Shown piece by piece: positions 1 to 11,787 of a DNA stretch of 64,000 nucleotides (the stretch's first letter is position 1; each line of letters begins with the position of its first letter). Origin of the DNA: Allolobophora icterica (lineage: Eukaryota; Annelida; Clitellata; Crassiclitellata; Lumbricidae). Under the pieces are notes generated by a model, which did not search any database, was not told where the DNA came from, and saw only the letters and a program-made list of their open reading frames with translations. The position numbers and the translations under genes are program-made. The stretch is taken from contig OY744604.1 in the NCBI GenBank assembly GCA_963556255.1, positions 23,171,736-23,235,735 on the forward strand, read 5' to 3'.

Positions 1-385
1 CGAGGGTTGGTCGCTTCATGGACAAGTTTCCTCCATCTCCTCCTGTCCTCCGTCTCCGACAACACTTGATTGAACGATAAATCCATCCAAGTTCTGATGT
101 TGGTGAGCCATCCCATCCTCGGTCCCCCTTGTGCTCTTGCCCCTGGTACTGTACCCTGCACTATCTCCTTTTCCAGGCAGTCTCCCTTCTTCCTCATCAG
201 GTGTCCAAAGTAAGAAAGCTTCCTTCGTTTGATCGAGTTAAACAAGCTTCTTTCTGTTCCTATCTTCTCCAGTACCCATTCATTTGTTCTTTTTTCCGTC
301 CACGATACTCTCAGAATCTGTCTCAAGCATTTCATTTCGAATGCTTCTATTCTTTCTTCGTCTCTTTTCAGGTCGGACAGTAGCG
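1..385 (-). mobile_element. LINE ORF2 C-terminal fragment
   Basis: Read on the minus strand, this stretch encodes the tail of a non-LTR retrotransposon ORF2. Segments such as RRKLSYFGHLMRKKGDCLE, WLTNIRTWMDLS and EDRRRWRKLVHEATNP match the C-terminal region downstream of the reverse transcriptase in many invertebrate elements. The fragment runs off the window edge and no reverse transcriptase core is visible. It is a 5'-truncated or decayed copy, not a host gene. Confidence 0.75.
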
Positions 386-1208
386 TAGTGTGCTATAAAG
401 AAACCTCCAACCATGAAATAATACAACATGTGTTGTGTTTCTGTAGCCAGCTCCTGGAGGTGAATATAAAGGCGTTATGCTGTCCCACGATAATGTAAGT
501 TCCTACTGTTTACGAGGGTTGAATACGCGGTATTTATGGCCACATGGACTACAATATTATATAACAAAGTGCTGCGTATATTTTATGAACTTACATGATA
601 TCCGCTTACATGATAAACTAAGTGCCTAATGCTAGCTAGATATTCTGCTGGTATTAATCTCGTTTTGTTCCTGACCGAGTCACTCTTGGCTCTGTTGTTG
701 ACTTTGTGTAAGATCCTAATCCATAGTTCTAGTTGCAACTATAGCCAGAGTTCCCCTACCACTCCAGTTTTTAGTTCTGATGAGGACGTAATCCGGTATT
801 ATTACTCATTGCCATAATCCAAGGTTAGGTAATTTTTATTATGCATAGATGTAACACAAGGCGGTAGTTCAAGGACCTAATCTGATCCTGTTCGTAGTCA
901 CTATTTTAATTTAATTTTTATCTTCATTTTCTTACTTAAATTTCAAGTTTAATTTAATTTTTATTTAATTTTATTATTTTATTTCTGGTTAAGTTTTTGT
1001 AAGCCACTAACCTAATCCTTTAATCTGAGTAGCACAACATAGCTTATTATTATTGTTGTTAATTGTATTGTTATTTTATATATGGTTGTTCATTATATTG
1101 TTGTTCGATTTCTGCTGCTCGTTGTTGTTGTCATTGTGGGTTGGTTGCTGCGTTGTTGTTCTGTTGTCATCATATTGTTGTATTGTTGTTGTATTGTTTT
1201 TGTATCAG
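386..1208. other. AT-rich non-coding stretch, probably intronic
   Basis: I see no convincing exon here. The sequence is AT-rich and TTG/TTA-rich towards its end and finishes in the splice acceptor of the first recognised synthetase exon at 1208. It is probably intron of that gene, whose 5' exons lie outside the window. Confidence 0.5.
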
Positions 1209-4200
1209 TTGTTGTGGACGGCAACTGTGGTCGGTCAGCAGCTGGACATGAGATACGACAGAGAACGGGTCATTAGTTTCCTTCCTCTCAGCTCCACCTA
1301 CAATCAAGTCTTCGACATATACATTTCCATTCTCTACGGATCCACGGTCCACTTTGTTACAACACCCGACGCGATCAAGGTATTCAGTCCTCACCTGGAC
1401 TCAACAGCATCAGCAATTGCAGCAGCTACATCTTCATCGTTGTCATCGTAATCATTACCATCACCACCACCTTAATGATTATAACCGCTACCAACATCAT
1501 CACCATCATTTTATAATCACCATCACCAACACCACAATCAATCAATCAATCAATCATCGTCATTATCATTGTCGTTGTCATAGTCATCGTTATCATTAGC
1601 AACAACAACAACAACAACCTGGGAATGGCAAACTTATCTACAATCTGGTCGATCACTTTATCGTTTTCATTGACAACACGGCCTATTTTGTTATTCGCTG
1701 ATTGGCCAAAAATGACTTTACATTTGAAATATGCCCCACTTAATAATGAATTGGTCGATGTAAACACTGTTTAACATAAAATAATGTATTATGTGTAACA
1801 AGGGTTCTAAGTAGTTCAGAAGACGTGTAATCTGTGCTAGAACCAACGCAAGTTAACCTGGAACGCTTAATGGCCCAACTGTACAGTTCTAGCTTCCTCT
1901 TACGAGTTATGATAGTGTCCACTGCAACAGCATGCTATCATCCAAACCTTGCTCGATGTTTTAGGGTGTACTGGAGACTGTTAAAGAGGTTCGTCCAACT
2001 CTTTTCATGGCCATTCCAGGAATTTACGATCGAATGTTCGAGAAGCTGTCGGCTGATTTCAAGAACGATGACTGGTTGAGACGGAAACTGACGCACTGGG
2101 CGACCGACATTGGCAAAAGGGTTCACAGGTCACACAGCAGAGGGTAAACCAAAAGCTCTTTTTACCACTCGTAAGAAATAAAATTTCGATTGTGCGTACT
2201 ACGATAACAATGCAGTGTGATAGAATTGCTGTGCTCCGAGATTTTATCTTAGGGAGTTGTATGTCTCGTTCTAATCCATTCCTGGCCATAAATTCCTTCT
2301 TCTGGTTGTTCCCACAGAGAGAACATCCACAGTGCAGCACAGAAGCTTCGCTGTGGTCTCTCAATCTTTCTGGAATAGAATACCTAGCATCTTACGACAT
2401 GAACTCCTTGGTCTTTCTGTACCTCTAAGCTTATTTCGTAAGCGCTTGAAAGTCATTTGTTCGATCCTGGTTATGTGCATTGTGTGTATTTAATGCTTAA
2501 TTAAGTGAATGCTTCAATGCTCTATAGTGTAATGGTTAGCTGCAATCGATAGGTCAGGGATTCAAATCCCCGCCAGGGCAGAAATTTGGTTCGAGATTTC
2601 TGCTCCAACTGCACCCCCTATAATGAGAAGGCCTACACTGTCGGTGGGAAGATGAGACGGCGAGGGACAGGACTAGCCATTCGCCGTCATATGCCGAGGC
2701 TGATGAAAGGAAGTCACTAACACTTCACACCATGGTTGCCTCAGGGCTATCTTAAGGGACTGCTCTTCTTCTTCTTCTTCTTCTTCTTCTTCTTCTTCTT
2801 CTTCATCATCATCATCATCATCTTCTTCTTCTTCTTCTTTATAATGTCTTTGTTGCAGTACTAATTAAGGTGAACCTGCAATGTTCCGTTTCGTTATGTT
2901 TAGTCATAATTCGAGACCCGTTTGTTTCTGCTTGGCGAATGCTTTGGTCTATGGCCACGTGCGGCGACGTCTTGGCTTGGATCAGACGCAGATGTGTCTG
3001 GCGACGGGAGCTCCCATCTCAACCAAGACCTTCCACTTCTTCGTCAACCTCAACATCCCCATTCTCGAGGTGTACGGACAGGCCGAAACCTCAGGTCCGT
3101 CTCTGTTATAGCATACTCTCTGTCTGCCTGTCTGACTGTCGGTTTGTCTGTCTGACATATATACATAATAACCATAACCATAACCATAACCATAAGTTTT
3201 ATTACTTCGCATAATATCATAATATGCAGTAACAGAAATAATATCATTCAGTGTAAAATTTTAACAGAAAACAGATAAATTAATTAGTGTCCAATGGAAG
3301 TAAAGGGAGAGAAACCCTTAAGGGACCTGGGTCCCGCTATCAGGGTTACCCTTGTACATAAAAAATAACGGCAACTGGCATAACATTGTAATACTAGACA
3401 TTTTGGACTTAACTAGTTAACTAAACATCGAAGTAATATCAGATCAGGTGTCAGCATCAAAACCTAGTGCGCATTTAAGGCAGTAATTTGTTAGTAAAAT
3501 ATGGATGGGGAAGGTTGGGGAACTGTTGCTACTGTTGCTACTACATGCCTATCTTGTTGTCTGACAATGGGTCTGTCTGACTCTCTGCAGTTGTATGTCT
3601 GTATGTATGACTGCTTATATTGATAATTTTCTGTGTAACTGATTTGAATAATTATCACTATTTTGGTACTTTATGTAGCAACATTAGAGAGCCTTCAGAA
3701 ACGCTATAAGATCAGTATCCAACATATCGTAATCACATATTCCAAATCTCTAAAGCGTAAGACTATGCTAGGCGAAGGGCACCAGCCTATTCGCGAGCGC
3801 CTAGTGCAAATGAAACTTCAAATCCGCTTATAATTAAATGTGCATTTTTGTACTTTGAGAAGATTAGGACTGAAAACGCAACTTCTTTCTGTTGTAGGTT
3901 TTCAAACGGTGTCTTTACCATTGAAATATCGATCCAAATCAGTTGGTCCGCATATGCCTGGCTGTTACGTCGACATCGCCAACAAAGATGCCTTTGGGCA
4001 TGGAGAGGTGGGACTCTCATTGAGCACTGTACATGTAGTCTTCCCTACTAGGTTTATTTATATAAACCTTGGTTTGCTTTATTTAGTTTCAAATATATAC
4101 TGTGATGTGTTTTATATACCACAGTAGTCTTCTGTACTTAGATTCCAAAATAATCTTATTTCTTTAGTTCGATTCACTAAGAACTATATTCCCACGTGCT

Positions 4201-7200
4201 GTTCTTCCAAAATAATTTGGTTTTAATTTTGGCTCATGCAATCAACCCAGTGGGACAAAGCTGTGTCCCTTGATCTGTGGTTTATATCAGTCCCCCTATA
4301 TAAAAAAAAACAGACAGAAATGCCAACAGCACACTCATCTTCACACTGTCAAACTTTATTTGAAAAGGTTAGTGAAATTCCAGATATTATAATGAAAATG
4401 TTGGGAGTTAATTTGAGGCAATCTTTAACAAGTTTATACTTCATACAACGCACGTCAACTTGGCAATGTCAAGTTTGTCAACTGCATACTTTGCGTCAGA
4501 AAACAAACTGTTTTCGACTCTGGTTTGTACAATTAAATTTGTGTGATCGGCATATTGGGTTGTTGTCTTGTTGAAGATATGGGTGAAGGGAAGGAATGTG
4601 TTCATGGGTTATCTGAGGGATCCGATTGAGACGATGCTGGCCTTCGATGCGAGTGAATGGTATAGGACGAGAGACAGAGGAACAGTGGACAGCGATGGCT
4701 TCCTCTTTATCACCGACAGGGCCAGAGGTAAGTTCCTTCTTTAGAAGCTAACCGACATGTATGTAAGTGTGTCTATGTATGAATGTATGTATGTATTTAC
4801 ATGTAGTCATGCATGCCTTTAGACACGCATTTATGAATGTATGTACTTAGGCTATGTCTGCATTATGTATATATGTTTCTATGTGTGTATGTTTGTTTGT
4901 TTGTTTGTTTGTATTTATGCACGTATTTATGAATGTATGTACTTAGACTACCTATGTATTATGCATGTATGTATGTATGTATGTATGTATGTATGTATGT
5001 ATGTATGTATGTATGTATGTTTGTATGTATGTATGTATGTATGTATGTATGTATTTATGTATGTATGTATGTATGTATGTATGTATGTATGTATGTATGT
5101 ATGTATGTATGTATGTATGTATGTATGTATCAAGATACTTAATATAGCGCCTTTTAAGTACCTCACTCAAACGCTGCATACATGGCTATCTGACTTATCT
5201 AAACAAATGCGTTTGTTAATTGAGTATAATTGTCTCCTTTTAAATTAACTTCCTGTTTTATTGAACTTTGAGCGCCATTGAGATCAGCGTAAACAGCGTT
5301 TTTGAGAGGCAATTCAACGGCGCTATATTAATTGTCTAGATTTCATGTATATGTTATGTATGCATTAGGACACTTAGCACTTTAACGACGAGTTGCATTG
5401 ATTTACCATTCGTTTTTAATACACTGTCGTCATTTAAGTTTTACTATAGCGCAATTGTAGAACCTCAGAAAGATCGCCGACCCCAATGACTCTAGACTGG
5501 AATATAGACCCCCCTGATGTATGCCTGGACGATGCCAACAGCTGAGGCACGTGCCTGCATAATTGTTTTGAAAGCAATAGCCTACTCTACACTGAGAACC
5601 AGTGTAGTGTATCTCGCATTATATCCACTCATGTCATGCACATTATACTTGTACTAGTGTATTTTCCCGTCATAATTATGACGGCAGTATATAGTGTTAG
5701 AGTATATTATGACGTCATATTATAGGCCTATATGTGTCGTCAAGTGTGTCGTCAAGACCGCCGTCGTCAAGACGGCAGTAGAAACGGCTTCTGTTTCACA
5801 ATAGAACAGAAGCCGTTTGTGACGTAGCGTCCTCCGACAGTGTCGCGTGAGGAGATCGACAACAACGACGAGATGGCATCATCATTATGATGTAAGCGTC
5901 GTTGCCGGTCGAGATAGGATGATGACGGACGAAAAGCCAGTCTCCACTTGGGCAACAATGAAGGCAGCGAGGCCCAGGTGTAATCGGACACCACACAGCC
6001 AAGGTGTAATAGGACACCTCGCGGCTATGGTGTAACCAGACACCGCCCGCGCTGCAGGCGAGCGACGACCCGCGTATCGAGGAGCAATCTGACACTAATT
6101 GACGATAGCTTGACGTGGGGAGGGAGGCTGACTGATGCACGCTGGAGTTCCTACTTAACAGAAGGGAACGGAGAACACGGGACTGTTACTACTGACGAAC
6201 GCGACGTGTGAACATCGGTCGAGCGATCAACATCGGGAGGAACGATCAGCGGCGGCGGCAGAGTATAGTCCGTCAGATTCAGAGACTGACGCAAAAGAAC
6301 GATCTGTAGTTAGGCTGTACGAAGCAACATTTGAGATAGTCCGATTTAATATCTAAACGCTTTAATACTACGTGGAAGTTCCCGTAGAGTTAGTGTATAT
6401 ATATTTGTTTCCTTAATTAAATTCATTTATTAATTAAACAAAGTTCGTCGTGAATCTTCTATAGAAAAGTTAGGCACGTTAAATAAAAGTGCAAGTAAAA
6501 GAACAAGCAATCGAGGGTCGACATCAACACACGGCAAACACACGACGGGGAAACCTCCGATTGCGACAGACAGACAAATTTGCATACAAGGAAACTATTA
6601 TATACCGTAGAATGTCATCCTTGTGGAGTGGTTTTTACGGGGTTTTGTGGCTTTAGATCTCCTGATCACCGAGTCGGGCGATAAGGTTGCTCCTAAGCTG
6701 ATTGAAGATGCGGTTATGTCGAAGCTACCTTGCGTTAGCCACTGCATCCTGGTGGGAGAAGGTCGGAGATACGTGTCGTTGCTCCTGACACTTAAGGTAA
6801 GCAGTGGCAGATTAAACGCATGGTTTCATGGATTGTACATTGTACACTGATTAATTAGATAGACTCTGATATTATTTGTCTTTTTAACGTGAGAGCTCGG
6901 CCGCACATGAGACCGACCTTTGGGATTCCGGACATGAACTTTGGAGTAGCATCTCTCCTTTGAACTTATGTATTATTATAGTAGTTAGTAGTTAATAAGT
7001 TAGTTGGTAGGTACTAAAAGCTAACAAAAGACATAGCATAATTTACAAGCATTAAAGCTCTTCTGATAGATAGATCAAAGATACGTAACGCATTGATAAG
7101 AATGTTTCGTTATTTCTTAACTTTCATGCGATTGATCTTTGTGACGATACCTGCGACATATCTTACATCAGGCAGATGAGATTAGGTTAGATAAGATCAA

Positions 7201-8407
7201 GTTGGATTAGATTAGGGCCTACATGAGATTAAATGAGACAAGATTGATTATGGTTTGATGTACAGACTGAACTAGAAGAATACACTTTGGAGCCTTCAGA
7301 TCGACTGGCGTTTCCGACCCTTGAATGGTTGCGGCTCAACGGATGCGTTGGATTGTCAACGGTTCACGATGTGCGAGTCGATAAGAATCAGAAGATCATA
7401 AACGCCATCCAGCAAGCCATAGACATCGTGAACAGCAATGCATCGTCCTATTCAGAGCACATCGAGAAATGGGCGATTCTTCCCAAGGACTTATCCGTCT
7501 CTGGAGGAGAACTCGGTTTGTCCTTCTTTCCATCTGTCTTTCCCACTAGTTGTGTTTGTCAAACTCAGCTGTGATAAGCACAGTGTCAATGGGATATGAG
7601 ATGGAGAGGGAAAGGACTGGCCAACCACCCTCATACTCAGGGGCCAAGAAAAAAGAAATCGCCTTCGGGCGAGCTTAAGCTCTTCTCTTCTTGTCTGTCT
7701 AAGTTTCGCTGTGTATGCATACGTCCGTCTCACGTTGTTCCTGTTATCAGGGTGTGTTCATACGTGTCTGTGATTCTGATTATTTCGCAGTTTGCCTGCA
7801 TGTCACTGTGTCCGTCTGTCTGTATGTGCTTGTGTAGGCTATGTCTGTCTGTGAGGAGATTTTTTTCTAAGCTGACAAACGTGTCCAACTGTCCATGCAT
7901 AAATACTCCCATAGGCGTAGACTCTAGGAGGGAGCCAGGGCACGTGCCCCCAATAATTGAGATGGACCTTACCCCCAATGTAACAAGTGTAGAATGAATA
8001 ACCAAACAAATGCAAGCGTAATAGACAGCACTGCGATGGTAGAACTAAGGTTCAATGACAACTATATAACGAAAAAATAACAACTATATCTAAATCCATT
8101 ACACAACGGCACCAGGTTGAGTATTTCTTTACGGAATTCCTAATCTCGTTTAATACTTTATTCCATTTATTTATTGAGACATTTACTGTTACTCCTTTCA
8201 TACATCATAAAGAGCTAAATTATGTTCCTGTAATGTTTAAAGAAACCTCACAGCTTAGTGTGATTTATTTTGCCAGTGCTATTAAACCTTTGCGGATGCT
8301 TTCTCTGTGCAACAGATCCAACAATCAATATGGACAGAAAAGTCGTGACAGAAAAGTATTCGCAGTTCATCGACGCACTCTACCCACACCAACAACCAAC
8401 GGATTGA
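1209..8407 (+). CDS. ACSBG-like (bubblegum family) long-chain acyl-CoA synthetase, 3' eight exons
   Basis: Eight exons are supported: 1209-1379, 1965-2143, 2904-3094, 3898-4007, 4577-4727, 6657-6796, 7266-7515 and 8316-8407. Each internal boundary has AG/GT, the intron phases (0, 2, 1, 0, 1, 0, 1) chain without a break, and the sum is 1284 nt: 427 codons plus TGA. In order the protein shows SFLPLSS, KEVRPTLF, YGQAETSG (motif A5), GRNVFMGYL, a DGFLFITDRARD segment (A7/A8 region), WAILPKDLS and SGGELGDPT, as in ACSBG enzymes, which activate long-chain fatty acids to acyl-CoA through an acyl-adenylate. The N-terminal part with the ATP-binding P-loop motif lies upstream of the window. Several family positions differ: the usual SGD is TRD, and the PTMKLKR tail motif is PTINMDR, replacing the expected adenylation lysine with Asn. 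It could be a divergent paralogue or a pseudoenzyme. The open frame argues against a dead gene. Confidence 0.85.
1410..1615. repeat. CAT/CAA triplet-rich intronic tract
   Basis: An imperfect run of CAT, CAC and CAA triplets, including (AATC)n near 1540 and (CAA)n at 1600-1617, lies just inside the intron after the first recognised synthetase exon. It looks like microsatellite sequence without coding meaning. Confidence 0.6.
2519..2840 (+). mobile_element. tRNA-derived SINE with (CTT)n tail
   Basis: The first 62 bases resemble a tRNA gene, with an A-box-like segment TAGTGTAATGGTTAGC and a B-box-like segment GGATTCAAATCC at the right spacing. An unrelated body of about 180 bp follows, then a CTT/CAT triplet tail at 2762-2840. 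That is SINE architecture (pol III promoter, body, short-repeat tail). It sits in the second intron of the synthetase gene. Part of the body (GATGAGACGGCGAGGGACAG) recurs in diverged form near 7588. Confidence 0.7.
3165..3350 (-). mobile_element. LINE 3'-UTR fragment with (AACCAT)n tail
   Basis: A short (AACCAT)n run is followed by a segment containing CCCTTAAGGGACCTGGGTCC and CGCTATCAGGG. The same two-stem module occurs in three other places near LINE 3' ends. Read on the minus strand, this is a severely 5'-truncated LINE copy consisting only of 3' UTR and tail. Confidence 0.5.
4755..5130. repeat. (GTAT)n tetranucleotide microsatellite
   Basis: About 375 bp of GTAT repeats, pure in the second half and degenerate with GTTT and TTAT variants in the first. 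It begins 30 bases inside the intron after the exon ending at 4727. The long Tyr/Cys/Met/Val reading frames across it are repeat artefacts. Confidence 0.95.
5782..5818. repeat. Perfect 14-bp inverted repeat
   Basis: AAACGGCTTCTGTT at 5782-5795 and its exact reverse complement at 5805-5818 are separated by 9 nt. It opens a locally GC-rich island (about 5750-6300) in the synthetase intron that contrasts with the AT-rich surroundings. Confidence 0.8.
5977..6044. repeat. Three 26-bp-spaced palindromic motifs
   Basis: GGTGTAATCGGACACC, GGTGTAATAGGACACC and GGTGTAACCAGACACC start at 5977, 6003 and 6029. Each has GGTGT/ACACC arms, and the 10-bp spacers between them differ. This could be a protein-binding array in an LTR-like or regulatory segment, but I cannot assign the surrounding island (5750-6600) to an element. 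Confidence 0.6.
7575..7632 (+). mobile_element. Possible SINE body fragment
   Basis: The segment around GATGGAGAGGGAAAGGACTG resembles the body of the SINE at 2519-2840 but has no tRNA-like head. It lies in the intron before the last synthetase exon. Confidence 0.3.
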
Positions 8408-9430
8408 ATGAAGCACCTTCTTTCTACGCAATTCCTAGTCATATTTTGCCAAAATCGTTTATTAAGTTCGGCCGCTGAAGTTGTTGAACTGTGTCGGATG
8501 GATATGGTGGAGTATTTAATGGCAATCCTCAGTTTGAATTCTTAAGCCTTTGCGCATTGTCAGTAGCCTACAATGCCCGATCAATGAACATCGTAATCTG
8601 AACTTACAGGCGATTCGTGTAGCGACAATATGTTGTAACTCAATCTGAAGTATTGAGATAAGAGACAATCGATTCGTTGATTGCGATAGATTGTGAACTT
8701 TTGCTAACTGCGATTAATCAGGAAGATTGGCAAACACCAATTGTTCCAATCTAGGAGATTTTTAGTTTTACGTAGTTACAGAGATTTTCAAAGCAGCCTA
8801 ATTTCAGTGTTATCCATTTTGAGATTATTTCCAATCAAGTCTCAGCTTTCTTTATTCTCATCTCGGAAAAAGCGCCGTGCATTTTTCGTTTCTCATTAAC
8901 GCAGCATACATGTAGAAACACTGTTGAATTTTAAATACGGCATCAATCGACCACTTTAGCCACACCTCACCATTAAACTTGACATCAAGCGTTGATGGCT
9001 ATTGAGTTGGAAGATTCCAGTCAAAGCGTCAATCCATACAGGTATGTGCTGAATACACAGTTTTGATGCAGCATTTCCTCTATAGACGAAGAGAAAGAAC
9101 ACGAAATATTTGGTCTCTAATTTTTACTTATTGTTCCCGTTGCCCGATTCTTTTTGCATTTCTAAACATTTTATTGTTTGCATGGAGAAAATGGAGAAAA
9201 CAGTGGAATACAAAACTCATGTCCAAAATGTTTACTGTGATCAAACATACGATTAATTGAGTTTGGATTGTACCATTTGCTGATTTTGTATTTTCTAATA
9301 TATGCAATAATAAACAAAGTCCTTTTTATGCATTCTTTATTTGGTTTACAGCCGAATAACAAAGACATCGTATGGTAATTATTATCCGGAGGTGGAAAAT
9401 TACAGATTTCTGAAAAATGACTTAACTCAA
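8408..9430. other. Synthetase 3' region and intergenic DNA
   Basis: No coding exon is visible after the TGA at 8407. The first good AATAAA after the stop is at 9309-9314, giving a plausible 0.9-kb 3' UTR, but transcription that far is inference. The rest is plain AT-rich sequence. Confidence 0.4.
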
Positions 9431-10050
9431 CTCTACAATTTTAATTTTAATTGTAAACACAGTTTTCAGTAACACGATTGCTTGTGGAAGAATGCCTTCC
9501 AAATGTGAACTGCCCGTCAAAGAGAATTATTATATTTCTTCTGTATCTATTTTGTATCCAATGCGTGGACATTGGAATAATGTTTTCTTCCAATATCAGA
9601 TAAACGATACACAGAGCATAAATCATAGGTTTGCATTCAGCCTTGTATGTCTCAAGGATGTCATTTGACAGATCGATCCTGCGGACGAAGCCAGCGTCTG
9701 GCCCATTGATTTCTAAGTAGGCCTATGTTTCTTTGATGTTTGATCATTTGCACTAACATCACTTGGTCATGACTGGCAAATGTTAGTCCCAGGTCATGAT
9801 ACCGTAACCCTGAATGAATATTCTTTTTCGCAGAGCATTCTGTTACTTGATGATCTTCTAGTGTGATCTTCCAAATGCGCGCCGCTAAGAAATCGGAAAC
9901 ATTCCTATGCGGCATTTGAAACTATGTCTCTTGGATTAATTTCTTCCAAAGGTATTAGGCTAACATCAGAAGATCAAATGGAGTCGTATTCTGATAGGTG
10001 CGGATTGAATAAAGGGCTGATCCAAAACAAAGAATGAAAATAAGAGTCTT
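9430..10050 (-). pseudogene. Decayed secreted beta-propeller-like gene (large exon)
   Basis: On the minus strand this is a damaged copy of the large exon found intact at 44607-45448 and 55435-56267. Recognisable pieces are NTTPFDLLML, the C-IWKI-like segment RIWKITLEDHQVTE, and a C-terminal block around 9480-9600. Frameshifts and stops interrupt it throughout and no splice-competent model can be built. It shows that the family had at least one more locus, more than 34 kb from the others. Confidence 0.7.
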
Positions 10051-10385
10051 TCATGTGTGTCATGCTCACTAAGACACAAAAAAGGAGCGTTCAACGTCGG
10101 CAAAATTTTTTCATAGACTACAACGAGGCAAGAATAGTCTTATTATTCACCGCCTTAACTACTACATCGGCTTTTGTACAAAAACTAATAGAAAAATTGG
10201 AAAAAATTACTTTAAAACTGAGACATGCAAAACATGATAAATAGGCTAATAGAGAAAAAGTATTATTTTAAAATATCGGGTTACTTTTGGCAGAACAGAG
10301 AGCTTTCACAAGTTTGCTTCAGAAAGTTTGATCCACTCTGCATTGCGATTTGCTTTTTTCAGTTCAGATAATAATTATAATATAA

Positions 10386-10585
10386 TTGTATTCTTTATTA
10401 TTTCAAACCGACAGACGCAGTAAGATTACATTGAAACATGAAAGTACAATCAATATCTTAATTAACACACGGTTTGGCAGCCATGCAAGGCGCCGCCCTA
10501 GAGGGGGGTTACGGAGTCGAACCGCGTACCTTATGCTCTCCTGGCCATTGGTGTTACCACTACTCTATCCCCCCCCCCCCAGGGA
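10386..10585 (-). mobile_element. tRNA-headed SINE (family sharing GGCAGCCATGCAAGGCGCC)
   Basis: On the minus strand a tRNA-like head (about 10585 down to 10505) contains a B-box-like GCGGTTCGACTCCG, followed by GGCGCCTTGCATGGCTGCC. That core is shared with copies at 11184-11330, 34757-35122 and 35405-35563. The 3' end reaches AATAATAAAG-like sequence at 10386. Confidence 0.65.
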
Positions 10586-11130
10586 GGAGGGATGAGCGTT
10601 ATTTTTTGCAGTTTTTACATACGCCAGGTCAATAAATTCGAATTTGTGATGAGAAACTCTTGTGCACGAGTAACAAGTTCGCTTTCCAGCAGAATCCGTA
10701 AAATAACCGTAAATTGATAGATTGGAGTTACATTGTATTCTACATAAGCCTAGATTGTTGCACCAATTCCTAAGAACATTTGCAAGAAAACAGAAAAATT
10801 TCGATTGGATGCCTGACAATCGTTATAAGTTTATATAAGTAGGCCTAATTGGTTTTTTATCCTTAAAGTCGCAATAGAATTTAGAAACTCTTAAATTGTA
10901 GGCTCCTATAATTGTACAGACAAAACTGTCAGAGTCACCATGATTGAACCTCGGTTCACTGGCCCAGTTAGCTACATTGATTAGAAGAGCGTACCGGACT
11001 CTGACCTCTTTTGGACTACTCCCTGAAACCCCTCTGATTTGACGTATATCGCTCTTGAATAGGCAGTTGCCCTACGCTTGGCCTTCGACTGGCGCTTTTG
11101 AAGTTTGGAGAGTACGATTATGATTACGAT
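10586..11130. other. No recognisable feature
   Basis: This stretch holds no exon or repeat that I can support. It begins next to a C-run and ends at the left edge of the duplicated zinc-finger segment. Confidence 0.4.
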
Positions 11131-11183
11131 TAATTTATACAATCGCTGTAACAGAACAGCGTCGTTGATAATCCAACTTCTAT

Positions 11184-11330
11184 GAGATGTAGAACGTGAT
11201 GGGCGCCTTGCATGGCTGCCGTGTACAGTTAAATTCGACTCCTGTAATAACTTGTGATCTTCCGTTCATACTGATTTGTAATCATACTGCGTTATTGTCA
11301 GTTTGAAGATATTAAACGAAGATTATTATT
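11184..11330 (+). mobile_element. 5'-truncated SINE copy
   Basis: Body and tail only: GGGCGCCTTGCATGGCTGCC through AAACGAAGATTATTATT. It nearly matches 35405-35550. The duplicated zinc-finger locus lacks it: the right copy reads directly from AACTTCTAT into the equivalent of the downstream sequence. Confidence 0.75.
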
Positions 11331-11787
11331 CAAAGCATTTTTTATTGAATGCCAGTTTAATGAGCGTGATAAAAGCGACGTCACTTTGTCGGAGCAGATG
11401 ACGTAATAACAAATATTATTTCGCTTTTTTGATCAGAACATGGTGAGAATAAATTACATTTTCGTATACTTAATATCGAAACATGTTTGTTCAAACATGT
11501 TTGTTCCATAAATTTTTTCTTATAAATACTTATTTAAGTAGGGGGCCTATACTGATGAATATAAGTTACGTTTTAAGGGTGTGCAACTTCAAATTTTGTT
11601 AGCGTTAGTTTCGCTTACTTTTAAATAGAGAGACAGAGAGTGAGGCTGTAAAATCATTAAAATGGTGTCTTTTAATTAAATAACTGTGAATACTTGTCTG
11701 GAATCATGAATGTCCTCGGGAATGCTAAGTGCTCGACGATTTTCTAGATTTGCCTTACGAACTCACAGCTATTGTTGGCTCTAGCTC

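Noticed and set aside
2519..2580. Possible functional tRNA gene
   Set aside because: Head-like boxes are present, but an unrelated body and a triplet tail follow, and the acceptor stem does not pair convincingly. A SINE explains it better.
5640..6600. GC-rich island considered as a solo LTR
   Set aside because: I could not find TG...CA ends with a matching 4-6-bp duplication.
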